NCBI GenBank assembly: GCA_030407005.1 | Contig: JAUDYN010000005.1 | Span: forward strand, 1,612,001-1,676,000 | Source of the DNA: Desarmillaria ectypa | Lineage: Eukaryota > Basidiomycota > Agaricomycetes > Agaricales > Physalacriaceae | Reading direction: 5' to 3' | Length of the DNA stretch: 64,000 bases | In this document: piece by piece, positions 12,255-24,327 of the stretch | Position numbering within the stretch: the first letter of the stretch is position 1 | How the letters are laid out: every line of letters begins with the position of its first letter | Program-made: the position numbers and the translations under genes | Notes under the pieces: model-generated | What the model was told of the DNA's origin: nothing | Seen by the model: only the letters and a program-made list of their open reading frames with translations | Database searches by the model: none

Positions 12255-13949
12255 ACAACCGGAAGCAGACCCACCTGTACGCCAGTCCGTCCATCTTTCT
12301 CATTAAGTTCGATGCTAATTTTTATTATACAGACTGGGCATCGTTCTGTGAAATAGAATTGTTCGTGCAATGTTTGATGTGCTGTTTCGATACCAACAAG
12401 TCAAATGAAGTGAAGTAGTACCACCGTATAGGTCCAGTACCATGACACCAGTCCTTACTCCTTATTTGCGACATAGGGTGGTCATGCTGTTTCTGGCTCG
12501 CCTTGAATAAATTTCCGCCTGATACATCAATATCTACTTGGTGCATGTCAACGGTCACGACGGCAGTCAACTCGCAGCTAACCCAGTCCCTACTGAAGTG
12601 TTTCTCAATTACTATGTCCGTTGCGACGTCTTTAATGTTCGAACATTACGCAAAGGCATAATAAATTTTGTCCCCCATCGCAAAAAATGTAAAAGCGTGC
12701 TCTTAACGATATCACATGGTAGCCCTTAGAATCGTTGGGGTGTTCTTTGTACTTACAGGGTTCGGCTGCAATGACCTTCCGACGTTTCTGCAAGCAGTTT
12801 AGCCTCCAAATTCATTAAGCCTCGAGGCGGCTTGGATTGAGGAACACCAATAAAAAAAAGTACGGCGTTGTCAAAGCAGTGCGCTCCCAAACCTTATACC
12901 GGTTCCGAGCTTAAAGTTAGCAGATCCGAACAGGTCTGGACGAGACAGAAAACACACATTCGATATCCGCAGCAGGGAAGCCATCAGTATATCGGTTGAT
13001 CAAGAACAAGAGTGGAACGCGTATGTCAACAAGAAAATCGCGAGCATTGGTATGTGAAACAAAGATTATTGAAAGAGGCGGGTGAATGAAACCAGTGCAA
13101 TCAGTCGACATCTATATATCTGTAATCGAAAAAGCTAGCAGAAAAATAAGTGGTTACTAATAATACATACAGCAGACAGAAGGAGAAGCGGGTTCGGGGT
13201 TGTCGCAGTAAAATGAAGCATCGGATAATAAGCAAAGGGAAATGATAAAAAAATGCTATAAGCGCACGAGTGCAGAACATTAGATATTGTACACGCCCGC
13301 AGTGCCTGGCGAGCATTCCAGGAGTAGATGGTCAAGAGGGAAGGAAGATGACTGAAATGAGGGAGTGTATGATTGAGAAATTGATATTTGGTTCAGAGTG
13401 CAATGAGCGATGGAAGCACCATTGATATGAGGTTTTCAGAAGTGCTGATAGGAGACTGAAAGAGTGGCGGTAACGTCAGTAGCAATGATTTGCGAAGCCA
13501 AGATGTTAATATAAGTGTGTTGTTACAACCGTTACAACGGGATTGTGGCGACAGGCCGATAGACGGCACACCAACGATCGGGAGGTAAAAGGAAAAGGTG
13601 TCAACAGGAGGATCGTTGATTCCGACAGCAATTTTGATCAGAGAGACGGAAGACGGAAGACGGAAGGGATGAGGTGAAACAATTGAGCAACGAGAGACAA
13701 GGATTGATGATGCGAGAAAACGAGAGTTGAGTTGTTGAGCTGATAGTAGGATGATAGCTACAGCGTAGTAGATGTTTGCAATAATATTGAGGAGAACGTT
13801 TTAACTGTGTACAGTCTTGGCCGACCAAAGAGCGTGACGGGAGACTGGGAATAACTGTCAGATACACCAGACTGAGAAAAAGGTATTCACCTCCAACCTT
13901 CCAGAAATCTAGAAAACCCAGAATGGATTCCCCGTTAGAACACGAGATT
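12255..13949. other. Gene-poor stretch of 1.7 kb
   Basis: Only short, unconvincing open frames. Part is the 3' flank of the Ser-rich gene on the minus strand. The one structured element seen is three tandem copies of the 7-mer GACGGAA at 13645-13665. No RNA gene or transposon was recognised. Confidence 0.4.
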
Positions 13950-15786
13950 TCATCTCAGTTGAAAGGCACTACCCAACCCAGTTTCGCCATCTTCTTCGAC
14001 ATCTGCATCATGTCCTTGCTCAAAACGAGACACCACGCTATTCTCGGGCACAAGGCTCCCAAACGATATCCGTCTCGAAGGTGCAAGGCCCAATCGCCGT
14101 ACCCGACGAAGGGTAGGAGTCTTCTTCACCGTGCTAGGACCCATGTGCATGGAATCGATTTGCATTTGATGATCGGCCGGAGGAGGAATATGGAGATGAG
14201 GAAGTTCGGCGCCAAAAATACTGGGATTTCGCTGGAGACTCGTGCGCTGGGCTGGCCTTTGCAACGTTGACTGCCTTCCGCTGCCAAGATTGGCATTAGA
14301 AGACGACCGGTCACCATTCATCTTGCCATGACCAGAATCTTTTCGCTCTCTGCACTTCTTCGCGCCCTTAACCTTAACTTCAGGGGTAGGGGTAGATGAA
14401 GATGGTTGTGAAAGAGGTGGCGATGCTGTAACACTAGTCTTGATCCTCGCTTTCTTAACATGTCTGCTCCTCTTCTTTTCCTCTTCATCGGAAGAAGGAT
14501 ATGAGACCGCATCAGTGGGCGTCTCCATTCCAAGAAGACCGAGATCATTAGCGACCCTCGCTCTATTACTCTCCTTAAGTTCTTGCGCCGCAGCACCGAA
14601 AGACGGAGCACGCTTAATCGACTGTCGTACGGGCGCAGGGGTTGCGGACTGAATAAAAGCAGTATGATCGTTGGCGGAGCCTGAGGGCCCGCAAAATGAT
14701 TCTGATCTACGGACGCGCTGGACGCGTGGATCTGCAGCGGAAGCCATGGAAGAAGGCAGCAGCTGATGATATGACAGTTTGGCATCGACACTACTCAAGG
14801 ACTCATTGGATGTCATTGACGAAAGTGTGGATCCAGAGCGCCTATGATGTGAACATGTAGAAGAGAGGGTAGTAAGAGTAGTGAGGGTCGAGGTACTGGG
14901 TGTAGATGGGCTAAGGAGGGACGGAGGATGACCAGAATGGGGCGGCGAAGCTGAACGACGTTGGGAAAGATGGTTTCGCATCCGTGAGTACGGATGATAG
15001 GACGTGGTCGGTGAGACGAGGCAATCTGACGTTCGCTGAAGACGGTTAGACAAGCTAGTCACGATAAATTTTAATACAGACAAGATAAAGGTAAGGTTGA
15101 ACAATGACGCACCGCGTAATATTGTCGTGTTCGTCCTGATCTTCGGAGATGGACCCATAGAGAAAGTCCATACTGGATTGCCTATATACGGGACGGTGGG
15201 ACTTCTTTCCAACCGCAGGGAGTTCAGATTCCCCACCACGAAAGAAATAATCATCGTTCTCATCCGCGTATACCTTGGCTTCCTCTTTGGCGCGTGTACG
15301 AGCGATCTCAATGAGTTTTACGCGAGTTGCACGGAGGGAAAATGGCCAGTCATTGGGCCCCTTAGCTTGAGCGACGCCTCGAGCAATCTTATCGAGGAGA
15401 TTAGAAGGAGGGATAGGGCCATTAAAAGGAGTGACTAGATGTGAAGGAAGAGCATCTAGGGTCTGCAGAGACAATGAGCGTGGTACTTGATAACGAAGAC
15501 AACGACGCACCCGTGACAGCAATAAAATATGGTCAGCCTTCCATTCAGCAGTCTCTACATCGTCTCCAAAATCCTGATTTGAGCTGTTCCAGCTGTCTGA
15601 GCTCTTTCTATTGTTTGATTTGATGAACCAGGATGAACAATTCGGTGAGCCGCAAGCCGACGAACGGGGAGTCCTGGGTGTAGAGGAAGCAGAGCCAGCA
15701 GAAAGAAGAGATGAACGACGTCGAAGGAGCGGGGGCTGGGGCAGGACGATGGCGAGGGGAGAGACGCGGTTTTGGCGCCGCGACAT
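13950..15786 (-). CDS. Hypothetical Ser-rich, largely disordered protein
   Basis: Two long exons joined by an intron starting at GTGCGTCATT (about 15114) and ending at GTGACTAG, which keeps the frame as NITRLSNRLQRTSDCLVSP. The start MSRRQNRVSPLAIVLP is at 15786; an in-frame ATG at 15888 would add 34 residues. The first exon has a compact-looking part (WKADHILLLSRVRRCLRYQV, then PSNLLDKIARGVAQAKGP and FSLRATRVKLIEIARTRAKE) with conserved-domain character. The second exon is dominated by Ser, Pro and Thr with basic clusters such as KKRSRHVKKARIK, which could be a nuclear localisation signal. I do not recognise the family. A nuclear regulatory role is a guess from composition only. Confidence 0.75.
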
Positions 15787-18198
15787 GCTGGGGAAAGGAC
15801 AAGGCCGAAAGGGACGAGGGAACGTGCTGCGATTCCCTGGCTCTGTTTTTAAACTCAGCTTGTCAGCGTTCCTTCCAAAGAAGTTCAAACTCCGCTGCTG
15901 ATCTAATGTCCGATCTCAGATTTGGCGCTTGACACGCTTCCTCCTCGAGTCACTCGGCTACAACAACGTGTTGATCAGTATGATCAATGTTGATCACTCG
16001 CAGCACTCACCCTTGTACCTCGTACCTCTTGTATATTCCAAATGCTACCTCGTTTCCCTAGTCGTTCCGGACATCGTCCTTCTGATAGACTTGCTCCTTT
16101 GCGACCTTTTTTCTTTTCTTCATCTCTTTCAGATCCCCATCTCGGCGTAATCTCCGTCAACTCTCTGGCAATATCTTTCCATCGTGATAGATCTCTACTG
16201 CGACGGTTGTGATGTCGTGAACGGAGGTGTACCATCAATTAATGCTTCTTCGCCGCCATATGAACGTATATTCAAGCTTATTCGCTGGCAGATGTTCCAT
16301 CTCAAGTCGCGATCGCTGCCCTTATATACAGTTTGCGAGCCTCATGATTCTTGTCTTCTCTTGTAGCAGGTCAGGAAACTGTTCGGAGACCTGTCGGCGT
16401 GAACACACCGCTCGGAAATTTCATTCAACAGAATTTCGGATACGCCTGACTGCTGCTCTCCCACTGCTATACCTTCGGGTTCCACGCAGAAGAAACAATC
16501 TACTACGAGACCCTGCCCGGTTTCGTTATAAAGATTTCTTCGTTCTAGGGAATCGTCTTTTAGCCGTTTTATGGCGATTGTACGCTCTTAGTCCTCGCAA
16601 CTACAGTTGCCAGGGTATATCTCCCTAGACGTTGCAATCGTAGGAAATGCTCAAGCTTCATTCATCAGCGTCCATTCTGCTCCCTGCATCATCTGTTATA
16701 AAAATTTCTCTCATCTAAGATACCACATGTATATATGTAAGGATCCTGACGCCAATCATGCTTTGGTGATTCAAGGGGGTGGGATGTAAGTAAATATCAT
16801 AGGTAAGTCGTAATCTGTGGCACCTGCCTGATGATCAAATTTCATTGTACTAGTCTTTCTGACCCTGCGTCCGCGCGATGGCCTCACGGCGATCGGCACC
16901 GCTGCTTGGGGTTAGAACGAAAACATTTTGTGATATTAGATATGCAGGGCTTTGGTGCGAACCTTCATCCAATACCGGGAGAACCACGAAATCGATCCAC
17001 CATCTTGCAATATTTAGGTTATGCCGTTATGGAGACACCAGGGAATACTCCTAGCAGGCGAGTAACTCGCACTGGTCAAAATGCAAGGTAAATAGTCAGA
17101 AATACAGATGATATTTTGACTCAGGCTTTTGACCACAGTAAAATGAGTTGGGATCCTTTCAATGGTAAAGCTGACGGATTTTGCTGTGGCCAGAAGGCTC
17201 TGTCTTGTCTAAATTTCATCTCCATCCCAATTGTTTCCCTTGCATTTTGACCGGTGCGAATTAGTCACCGTTTGCTCCGTGTGTATTAAGTCAAATAGGT
17301 CATTCGATTACTTGAGATTGCCCCGTATTGAACATGGCCGTAAATCGGGTGGTACAGGTCCCTGTAATTTCCTAGACGTTTAGGAGGACTACAGCCAAAG
17401 ATTAAAGACCTTCACTATATAGAACCACATCTTGTTAAGTGCGGCGGATAATTAAAATATTTACCGGCACCACCTTCATGACCGTGGCGAGAAGCCGCTT
17501 CCATAGAATAGATGGCAAAGATCTGTTTTGAAAAATGAATGGACCTGGGGTTCGCGGCTAGTCTCAGACACTCCAGCACAGAACGTTCCCCCTTCCACGA
17601 TGTTACGATTAGAAAGAAGGCTTTGTATGCCCTATGAAACCCTTTAGTGACACCCTATCAATGAGCCAAGCTTCAAGTAGCACTGTTCTTGCGAGGCTGC
17701 AGAGCCCGACAAATCGCGCCTATAGTTGGTCAACGGACTAGGTATGCGCAGAAGCACCCAGTATGACCGAATTGTGAGACCACAAAAGTTCACGTATGGC
17801 CGGAGGTTTATTCATGCGACAGTATTCAGAGACATCATTTGACTGATTCAACGCGTAAACGGCAGCACAGACTCCAAGAAACGGACAGAGGAGGATAGGA
17901 CAGTCTCGCGGAAGCTCATAGCGTAAGCTCACTAAGCCCAGCATTTCCGGGAACATGTAACACGTCAATCCTGGCACTGAGGAGGACGGAGGCAATGGTG
18001 GATACAAACAAGAGCGATGTCAGTGGTCCGTACGCCGGTCTGTGCTTGGCTCTGATTGGTTGACATCACGCTCACGTGGCAGTTGAAGTTGAGGAACCGC
18101 GACGCGATTCTTCTTCATCTCTTCCCCCCACCAGAACCCCGGCCTCGCGCTTCGTAAGCCTGCAGCATTAGTATCAGTACTTTTACTGGCTCTACAAC
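15787..18198. other. Gene-poor stretch of 2.4 kb
   Basis: Upstream of both the Ser-rich gene (minus) and Aurora kinase (plus). Several open frames of 60-130 codons occur on both strands but none shows domain-like sequence or a splice structure. The fold-back element at 17063-17263 lies inside. Confidence 0.4.
17063..17263. repeat. Fold-back (inverted-repeat) element
   Basis: The left arm starts TAACTCGCACTGGTCAAAAT and the right arm, read as its reverse complement, starts TAATTCGCACCGGTCAAAAT. The first 26 bases of the arms differ at only two positions. The pairing continues imperfectly inward to CCACAGTAAAAT (17133-17144) against ATTTTGCTGTGG (17178-17189), leaving a loop of about 33 nt. 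The arms are therefore about 82 and 86 nt. Such a structure could be a MITE-like or fold-back transposon, or a transcribed hairpin. No target-site duplication was identified. Confidence 0.7.
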
Positions 18199-19530
18199 AT
18201 GACATCCATAGCCTCAGTCACCCGGCAAATTGCGGCTCTCGACATCAACAAGAAGGCCACCGCAACGAAACCGACCACACTGTCAAAACAGCCAAGCCAA
18301 ACGAATGTAGCCAAGCTATTAACTAAATTTGCGGCCCCAAACCCCTCTACTAACTCTGCAAAATCGAAACCCATTACCCATTCCGCCTTGCGACACCTGA
18401 CGACAGAGAAACCGGCAACACCTGAGATTGACATTGGGAATTATGACGGAGGATTAGAGCTCGAGAATGAAAAGAGAGGAGAGACAATATCTGGGGATGC
18501 CGCAAAGGAACTTGCATTGGATTCGAGCGTGGCACGGTACGCTTCGTAGTCGCATTAAGCAGGTTCTCGCTCACTTACTGTCAGGCCATCGCCCACTCGA
18601 GAATGGACACTCAACTCTTTCGACATGGGCCGCCCTCTCGGGAAGGGCAAATTTGGCCGTGTCTACATGGTTCGCACCAAAGCCGAACCACACTACATCA
18701 TCGCACTCAAGACCCTCTACAAGTCCGAAATTGTCTCAGGACGTGTTGAGAAACAGATCCGCCGGGAGATCGAAATTCAACAGAACCTACGGCATCCCAA
18801 CGTCTTACGTCTCTACGGCTATTTCCACGATGAGAAACGTATATTCTTAATGCTCGAGTTTGCCGGCAAGGGAGAGCTTTACCGGCAGCTAAGCAAGCAT
18901 GGCCACTTCAGCGAGAAGAGAAGCTCGCGGTACATCGATCAGATGGCGGACGCGTTGATGTATTTGCATAGCAAGCATGTCATCCATCGGGATATCAAGC
19001 CTGAAAACTTGCTCTTGGGCTTGAACGGGGAGTTGAAGATTGCGGACTTTGGGTGGAGTGTGCATGCTCCAGGGAATCGACGCAAGACAATGTGTGGAAC
19101 CTTGGACTATCTTCCGCCAGAGATGGTCGAGAGCAAGGATCATAACGAACGAGTAGACCATTGGGCATTGGGTGTACTAACCTACGAATTCTTGAACGGC
19201 AACCCACCGTTTGAGGACCAGAGTAGCGTGAACAGTATGGATTCTTGCGCCTTACCTGATCTGGTCTAATATTGTTTGCATAGATACTTACCGACGGATA
19301 GCCAACGTCGACCTTCGCTTCCCGCCTGGTATGTCGCCGGAGGCACGAGACCTTGTCGCAAGGGTATGTCGACATATTAATCATTGTGAATACATCTAAC
19401 GAGAATATTGAAGCTTCTTCAACACGACCCGCAAAAACGACTCCCTCTGGTGGACGTGCTTCGGCACTCTTGGGTTGTCAAGTATAGACCCAAGGGAAGC
19501 ACAAGGGGCAGCTCGCTGGGCCAGGATTGA
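18199..19530 (+). CDS. Aurora/Ipl1-type mitotic serine/threonine kinase
   Basis: Four exons (about 18199-18536, 18585-19234, 19284-19363, 19414-19530) give a protein of 394 residues. The first 125 residues or so are low in complexity and basic. The kinase domain follows [19 protein letters not shown] (Gly loop), with the catalytic Lys in [19 protein letters not shown] (catalytic loop), ADFGWSVH (DFG with the Aurora-type GWS) and [16 protein letters not shown] (activation loop, with the Thr phosphorylated in this family). The C-lobe has [20 protein letters not shown], where most Auroras have VDLWxLGV, and ends [13 protein letters not shown]. Role by family: chromosome biorientation, spindle checkpoint and cytokinesis with INCENP. 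As a single Aurora it probably does the work of both A and B types, though other copies may lie outside the window. Confidence 0.95.
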
Positions 19531-19971
19531 TTGTTTCGTGTACTAATATATTTTGGACATTGTTCTGTTAGACTGATTACTGGGAACCAACAACACAATA
19601 ACAAAGAGTCTGCCATGTATAAGCACACATCTACCAAGACGAGGATTGCCATCTGCGGAGGCTTATGCCAGCTATAAGTAGGGACTCGAACTCACGACAA
19701 GCAAGGTCCTGCGCCACGAGACTAGTGTGACTCCTTTCCCAACCATTGGAGCTTGACGCCCACAAAGAACGTTAGTACAAATAGATATTTTTGGTCTGTA
19801 TGCAAGACTCTTTCACGACTTCCAAGTATATATATACATATATATATTGAGCACTGGATAGCAACAAGGGTGACGACCATCGGAGATATATTCAAATATC
19901 CGGGACATGCACAACGGTCGGAAACTGGACTGGGAATTACAGAGATATTCACAAAAAAAGAGGGAGTACGG

Positions 19972-21306
19972 TCAGCCTCTCATGGCCACCTTCCTGGTCA
20001 AGGCCCTCAGACGCTCCGCGTTCTTCCGCCTTCTCTCCACATCAACATCCACACTAGTATTTGACCGCATGAGGGCAGCGTTAGCCCTGGGTGCCACAGT
20101 ATAATTGCCTAATTCACTCTGAGGAACCGTGACAGCGTTCTTGCGTACTCGCCCTTTCTCTGACTCTTTGGCACGTGCCAAGATAGCACCCAGTTTCTCT
20201 CCACCGAACCTGCCTCCGTTCACATCTCCGTCATCTCGGGCAACAGGAACGATTCTATCCCTGTAGGACGCAGATCTCTTAATAATTGGTCGTGACCACG
20301 TTGAGACCAGTTCGTTGGCAATGCGCGTTATATCAGGCGTCACACGCTTGCACTTGGTGTAGAAGACGACGATTCTGCCAAGTCCGGACTCTTTGAGAAC
20401 GGCCGAGTCGATAAATTCCATTTTCCTGAGGATAGGGAAGAACTCGCGTTGTATGTTTAGCGCGGGAAGAGAACGATCTGGGAGAGGTTCTAGCCAACGT
20501 TTTACACCTTCCAGAAGGTTGTTGTCGATCATAGATTGTGCAAGGGAAGCTCTGCAAAAAAAAATTTAAGATCATGGGTCTGACGCATAATGATTACATT
20601 ACCCACTTTCTCAAAGTCTCCATGGCCTCAGGAAGCAGCCGTAGTTTCGCCGTAGCCGGGATTTTGTCATGATTGGAGCGTATATCTTCGTCGGCTGCGT
20701 TATTCATTGCTTCTCGTAACCGGGCGACTTCGTCATCAGCAAAGCTATCGAGAACCTCGTCATTATTCTTCCGTTTTTTGGGACGCGAAGATTTCTTTGG
20801 TTTGAGTATAGCATCAAATTGCATGTCAAGTCTGATCTTGCTGGCTATAAGGAGATTGAGACGACGTGTCAGATATCATGCAGCAGCGACGCACCTTGCT
20901 CTGGCGGAAGGTCATTCAAGTCTTCTTCCGTGTATGTAGGCTCCTTCTTCTTCATTCCTCGCTTCCTTTTCGAGCCAACCTCTTCCCTAACGTCGCTAGA
21001 TTTCTTTTTCTTGATAGTCCTCCGTTTCTTCGGCTTGTCCTGACGTCCATAATCATCCTCAGAGTCAGGACCAGAAGATTCATAATCATCCCGGCGCTGT
21101 TTTCCTTGTAACTGATTCTGGATCTCTGTAGCAAGAGAAATAAGGATGAGACGCTGAGATGCTTTGCCGATGACCCCACCTTCCCCTTCATCCGAAGATA
21201 GCTCTGAGTCAGAACCACCAAAGATATCACGTGCTAGCTTTTCCTTTGTCTGAAAAAGAGTTAGCGTACAGAATGCAAAAGTATTACGGACACTTACTGC
21301 GGCCAT
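19972..21306 (-). CDS. Transcription elongation factor Spn1/Iws1
   Basis: Nuclear factor that binds Spt6 and RNA polymerase II. The first exon is only MAA followed by an intron; TKEKLARDIFGGSDSELSSD then begins an acidic and basic disordered N-terminus with clusters such as KKRRTIKKKKSS. The TFIIS N-terminal-type helical domain is clear: DMQFDAILKPKKSS, EAMNNAADEDIRSNHD, IPATAKLRLLPEAMETLRK, NNLLEGVKRWLEPLPDRSLP, ALNIQREFFPILRKME, KESGLGRIVVFYTKCKRV and ANELVSTWSRPIIKRSASY. The C-terminus is basic and ends RALTRKVAMRG. Introns lie near 21250-21300, 20850-20895 and 20545-20605. It diverges from the F-box-like gene across about 365 bp. Confidence 0.93.
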
Positions 21307-21672
21307 GCTGGAAGAGAAAGGTCAGGTTGATTGTTGACCACTTTACGCTTACGTCAGTGATGACCCTGGTAATTTTGTATGCGGCCTAATTTGGAAATGC
21401 ATTGCCGCCCCCTGCCGGTCTCTTTTGAGTCGCTTACCTTGAAACATTCAACGATCTACCCGAAAACGACATGGGGCCCTTTAATTAGCGCCAACTGAAT
21501 CAGTTAGTCCTCTGCTTCTCCCCCCCATCATCCTTTTCTTCTCAATATCTTTCACTGCAGTTGACTTCCCCTATCCCTCCCCACCGCGTAAGTTGTTGCA
21601 GCTGTCGTCGTCGCGATCCAAAACCATAGGGTGCCATTATAAGACTCTTTTACCTCCTTGGTACCGTCGTAT

Positions 21673-24327
21673 ATGATGGCTCTTGCTCTCAGTGCAGCTC
21701 CCATACAGCCTGTCTCGCATATCGCTGCGCCAGGGTCGGCCTCGAGCTATCCACAGCATCTACTACAACATATATCTTCGTTTTCAAGCACTGAATCATC
21801 TGCCGCAGCAGCTGAGCCCTTCTCAGGTCGTCTTGAACCTCCTTCTACCACCACTAGCATATCGACAATGAATTCCAAGGTTAATCGGCCACTACCGTCG
21901 TTACCCAGGACCAATAGCGTCACCGGGTCGAGCGCAGTCCCTAATGTCATGGCGATACCCACTTCCCGCCCCCCTCCAAAGAAGAAGACCTTAAATCCCC
22001 CGGCCTCATACCTCTCTCACTTTGTCTCTGCAATAATGCCCCAACGGAAGACTGTGTACTCTGTTATTGACATTGTTACTCATCCAGGCACATTGTCTCG
22101 CCTTTTGTCATTTCTCCCCTGGCCTGACTTTCTCGCCCTTTCTCAAACGTGCCGTTCCTTGCGGGTCGTTCCTAACAAAGAGGACTTGCGGGATGTCATT
22201 TTGTCGAGATATGTCGAAGGCTATGGTCCTTGCCTAAGACTACGGCCCGGATCCTGGGAAGGTGTGAAAGAAGTTCCCGTCACATTACATGATCTCGACC
22301 TGCTCCGTAAGTATTCTTTTTATCGTTCTTTCCGCTGCCAACTTTATTCCGTAGTGGTCTCGCAACGTACTCCACTTCATATATACCCTACTGCTGCGCT
22401 CTCGACACTCTCCTCTCGCCACCTTTCAAATGCCGAAATTATACAGAATCAGAGATTAGAAAGGTTAACCCACACCCATTCCCGCTTTGTCCTTCTCCTC
22501 CAGTCGCTCGCGCACAGTTCCTCATTACCTCCACCTTTAGAGCCGGAACCGGAATCTGATTCCATCTTCCCTGAAACCCGTACTCAATCACAGGGTCCTG
22601 AGTTTCTACAGCGAGTTTCTTTGCTGGATGGAAGCGGGACGGGATCTGTACGGGAGCTTGTTTTTCCCGCACCCTTATCATGTCCAGATCCGGCCGTCGA
22701 GCCAGACAGACTGACTGAAACGCCTGGACGGATCCTTCAGCGCCGTTCAGTCTCCGCTAGCACCGTACCGATAGACGTGAGAGATAGTCACAGACCTACG
22801 CTCAGTCCAACGAGCACTGTATCTTACTTGCACTCATCGCGGTCCCGTCAAGCTCCGAAATCTACGGGAATGGATGGCAGGCAAGCAGGCACCATCAGAA
22901 GTCCTGATTCTTCTGCATCATTGCGCTCAATGAAAAGGAAGAACCGGCTTTCCATATTTGGCAGCAGTATCACCAATCCGCCTCCGCCACCTGCTGATCC
23001 CAGAGACCTTAAATATTATTCGACGGGCTGGAGACGGTCGTTAGCCAATGCTTCGTTTGCCCACAAGGCAAAGCGTGCTTCATCTGCGCATGGCTCTTCC
23101 GTTTCAGAAGGATGGCTATCGGACGATGATTTAGGATTTTATCGACCACATCGGAGGTTCGCTTCGTCGAATTTTAACGGTAGCAATCATTCTTTCAGCA
23201 CCTCCGGATCAACTTCAGGCCCTCCGTTGTCGTCCCGGAGCGAAAGGCACAGTTCCCCATCACCCCCTCTAACGCCTGTTGCGACGCCATCTCCCTCGTC
23301 ACTCCACGATCTCGTGTTTGCCACGTCGCGTGTCCGTGCTCCCATTTTACGTGTCTATGTCCCGTGCGCTGAATTGTCCGACGGTCCAGAGTTCTTGGAC
23401 AAGGATTATTTCCTCACCCAAACCGGTGGCGGTTCGAGCATCCAGAAATGCGAAGACCAACTTATTGAATCTGGTCTATGGGAATATATGAGCACAGGGG
23501 ACGTCGTTTGTAATCTGGGATATGTTCCCCCTGCGGGAAATCTACCAGGAAGCGAAGATAGTTCCGTGGAAGATCACTCGTCCAGCCGAGAGTTCTACAG
23601 AAGACGCAGTCGGTTCGATAGGTTCAAGGAAACTCGCACATGGCTGATATTCAACGGACACTGCCTCTTGCCCTTTTGCCCTCCTGAGGATCTGTTACCT
23701 ATAGACGACCCAATTTCCTTGCCGTCGCCCTTTTATTATGACTATCTCCTACCCGCCACTCCTCTTGCGGTCGGTCGCCAACGATCGCCTTTGGCCTCTG
23801 GCAATATCCGAATGATCATTGGACGATTCCCACCTCCCGCGTTCGAAGAAATACCGCAGCTACGTCTCGTTCATACTCAAACCAGAGTCCCCAGCCCTCA
23901 TTCTAGGGGCGGTGTTGCAGTCGTGAAGAAATGGGTTTGGATCGCGAAAGTCTGGAGAGGCGGGCTTCATTTTGATGCTGTCGGGAAGATGAACGGCACC
24001 GGAAGCGACTTCGGCGCGTCTATGGGAATCGGCTGGGAAGGTGAATGGGTCATCGAAGGAGAAGGGACCAAAGAGGGTCGCCAAGCATTGTTGGACTGCC
24101 TTAACAATGAGGGTCCAACGCACAGGAAGTGCGAATTTGTCCGGGAGAAGAGCGGCGGCGGAAGAGTCTGGCTCAGGTGCGATAATTTCCGTCTTCTATC
24201 TGTCCTGATTTCTGAATTACGCTTTAGAATGCTTGAATCTCCCTTGGTACAATTACATCCTATGTTCTCGAATTCTGGTTCCATTTCATCCGCTTCTACA
24301 CAAACAGCTTCCCAGCCCCGTATATGA
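21673..24327 (+). CDS. F-box-like large hypothetical protein
   Basis: Nearly 2.7 kb in one open frame, unusual here, for a protein of about 884 residues. The start is the ATG at 21673; a longer frame begins only with a TTG codon. After a Ser-rich leader, the segment TLSRLLSFLPWPDFLALSQTCRSLR (about residues 145-170) has the spacing of an F-box. The middle is Ser- and Pro-rich and probably disordered. The C-terminal third looks folded: VRAPILRVYVPCAEL, TWLIFNGHCLLPFCPPED, KKWVWIAKVWRGGLHFDAVG and RVWLRCDNFRLLSVLISELR. The F-box suggests an SCF ubiquitin-ligase adaptor; this is inference. The C-terminal domain appears conserved in fungi but I cannot name it. Confidence 0.85.
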   Translation: MMALALSAAPIQPVSHIAAPGSASSYPQHLLQHISSFSSTESSAAAAEPFSGRLEPPSTTTSISTMNSKVNRPLPSLPRTNSVTGSSAVPNVMAIPTSRPPPKKKTLNPPASYLSHFVSAIMPQRKTVYSVIDIVTHPGTLSRLLSFLPWPDFLALSQTCRSLRVVPNKEDLRDVILSRYVEGYGPCLRLRPGSWEGVKEVPVTLHDLDLLRKYSFYRSFRCQLYSVVVSQRTPLHIYPTAALSTLSSRHLSNAEIIQNQRLERLTHTHSRFVLLLQSLAHSSSLPPPLEPEPESDSIFPETRTQSQGPEFLQRVSLLDGSGTGSVRELVFPAPLSCPDPAVEPDRLTETPGRILQRRSVSASTVPIDVRDSHRPTLSPTSTVSYLHSSRSRQAPKSTGMDGRQAGTIRSPDSSASLRSMKRKNRLSIFGSSITNPPPPPADPRDLKYYSTGWRRSLANASFAHKAKRASSAHGSSVSEGWLSDDDLGFYRPHRRFASSNFNGSNHSFSTSGSTSGPPLSSRSERHSSPSPPLTPVATPSPSSLHDLVFATSRVRAPILRVYVPCAELSDGPEFLDKDYFLTQTGGGSSIQKCEDQLIESGLWEYMSTGDVVCNLGYVPPAGNLPGSEDSSVEDHSSSREFYRRRSRFDRFKETRTWLIFNGHCLLPFCPPEDLLPIDDPISLPSPFYYDYLLPATPLAVGRQRSPLASGNIRMIIGRFPPPAFEEIPQLRLVHTQTRVPSPHSRGGVAVVKKWVWIAKVWRGGLHFDAVGKMNGTGSDFGASMGIGWEGEWVIEGEGTKEGRQALLDCLNNEGPTHRKCEFVREKSGGGRVWLRCDNFRLLSVLISELRFRMLESPLVQLHPMFSNSGSISSASTQTASQPRI

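Noticed and set aside
13645..13665. Three tandem copies of GACGGAA
   Set aside because: Too short to be more than ordinary slippage; no gene or regulatory context.
19670..19735. tRNA-like B-box (GAGTTCGAGTCCC on the minus strand) with a nearby A-box-like TGGCGCAG
   Set aside because: The two boxes are only about 27 nt apart and no acceptor stem or anticodon arm can be folded; at most a tRNA-derived fragment.
21658..21672. Five extra N-terminal codons on the F-box-like protein
   Set aside because: They depend on a TTG start; the ATG at 21673 is the first normal start in frame.
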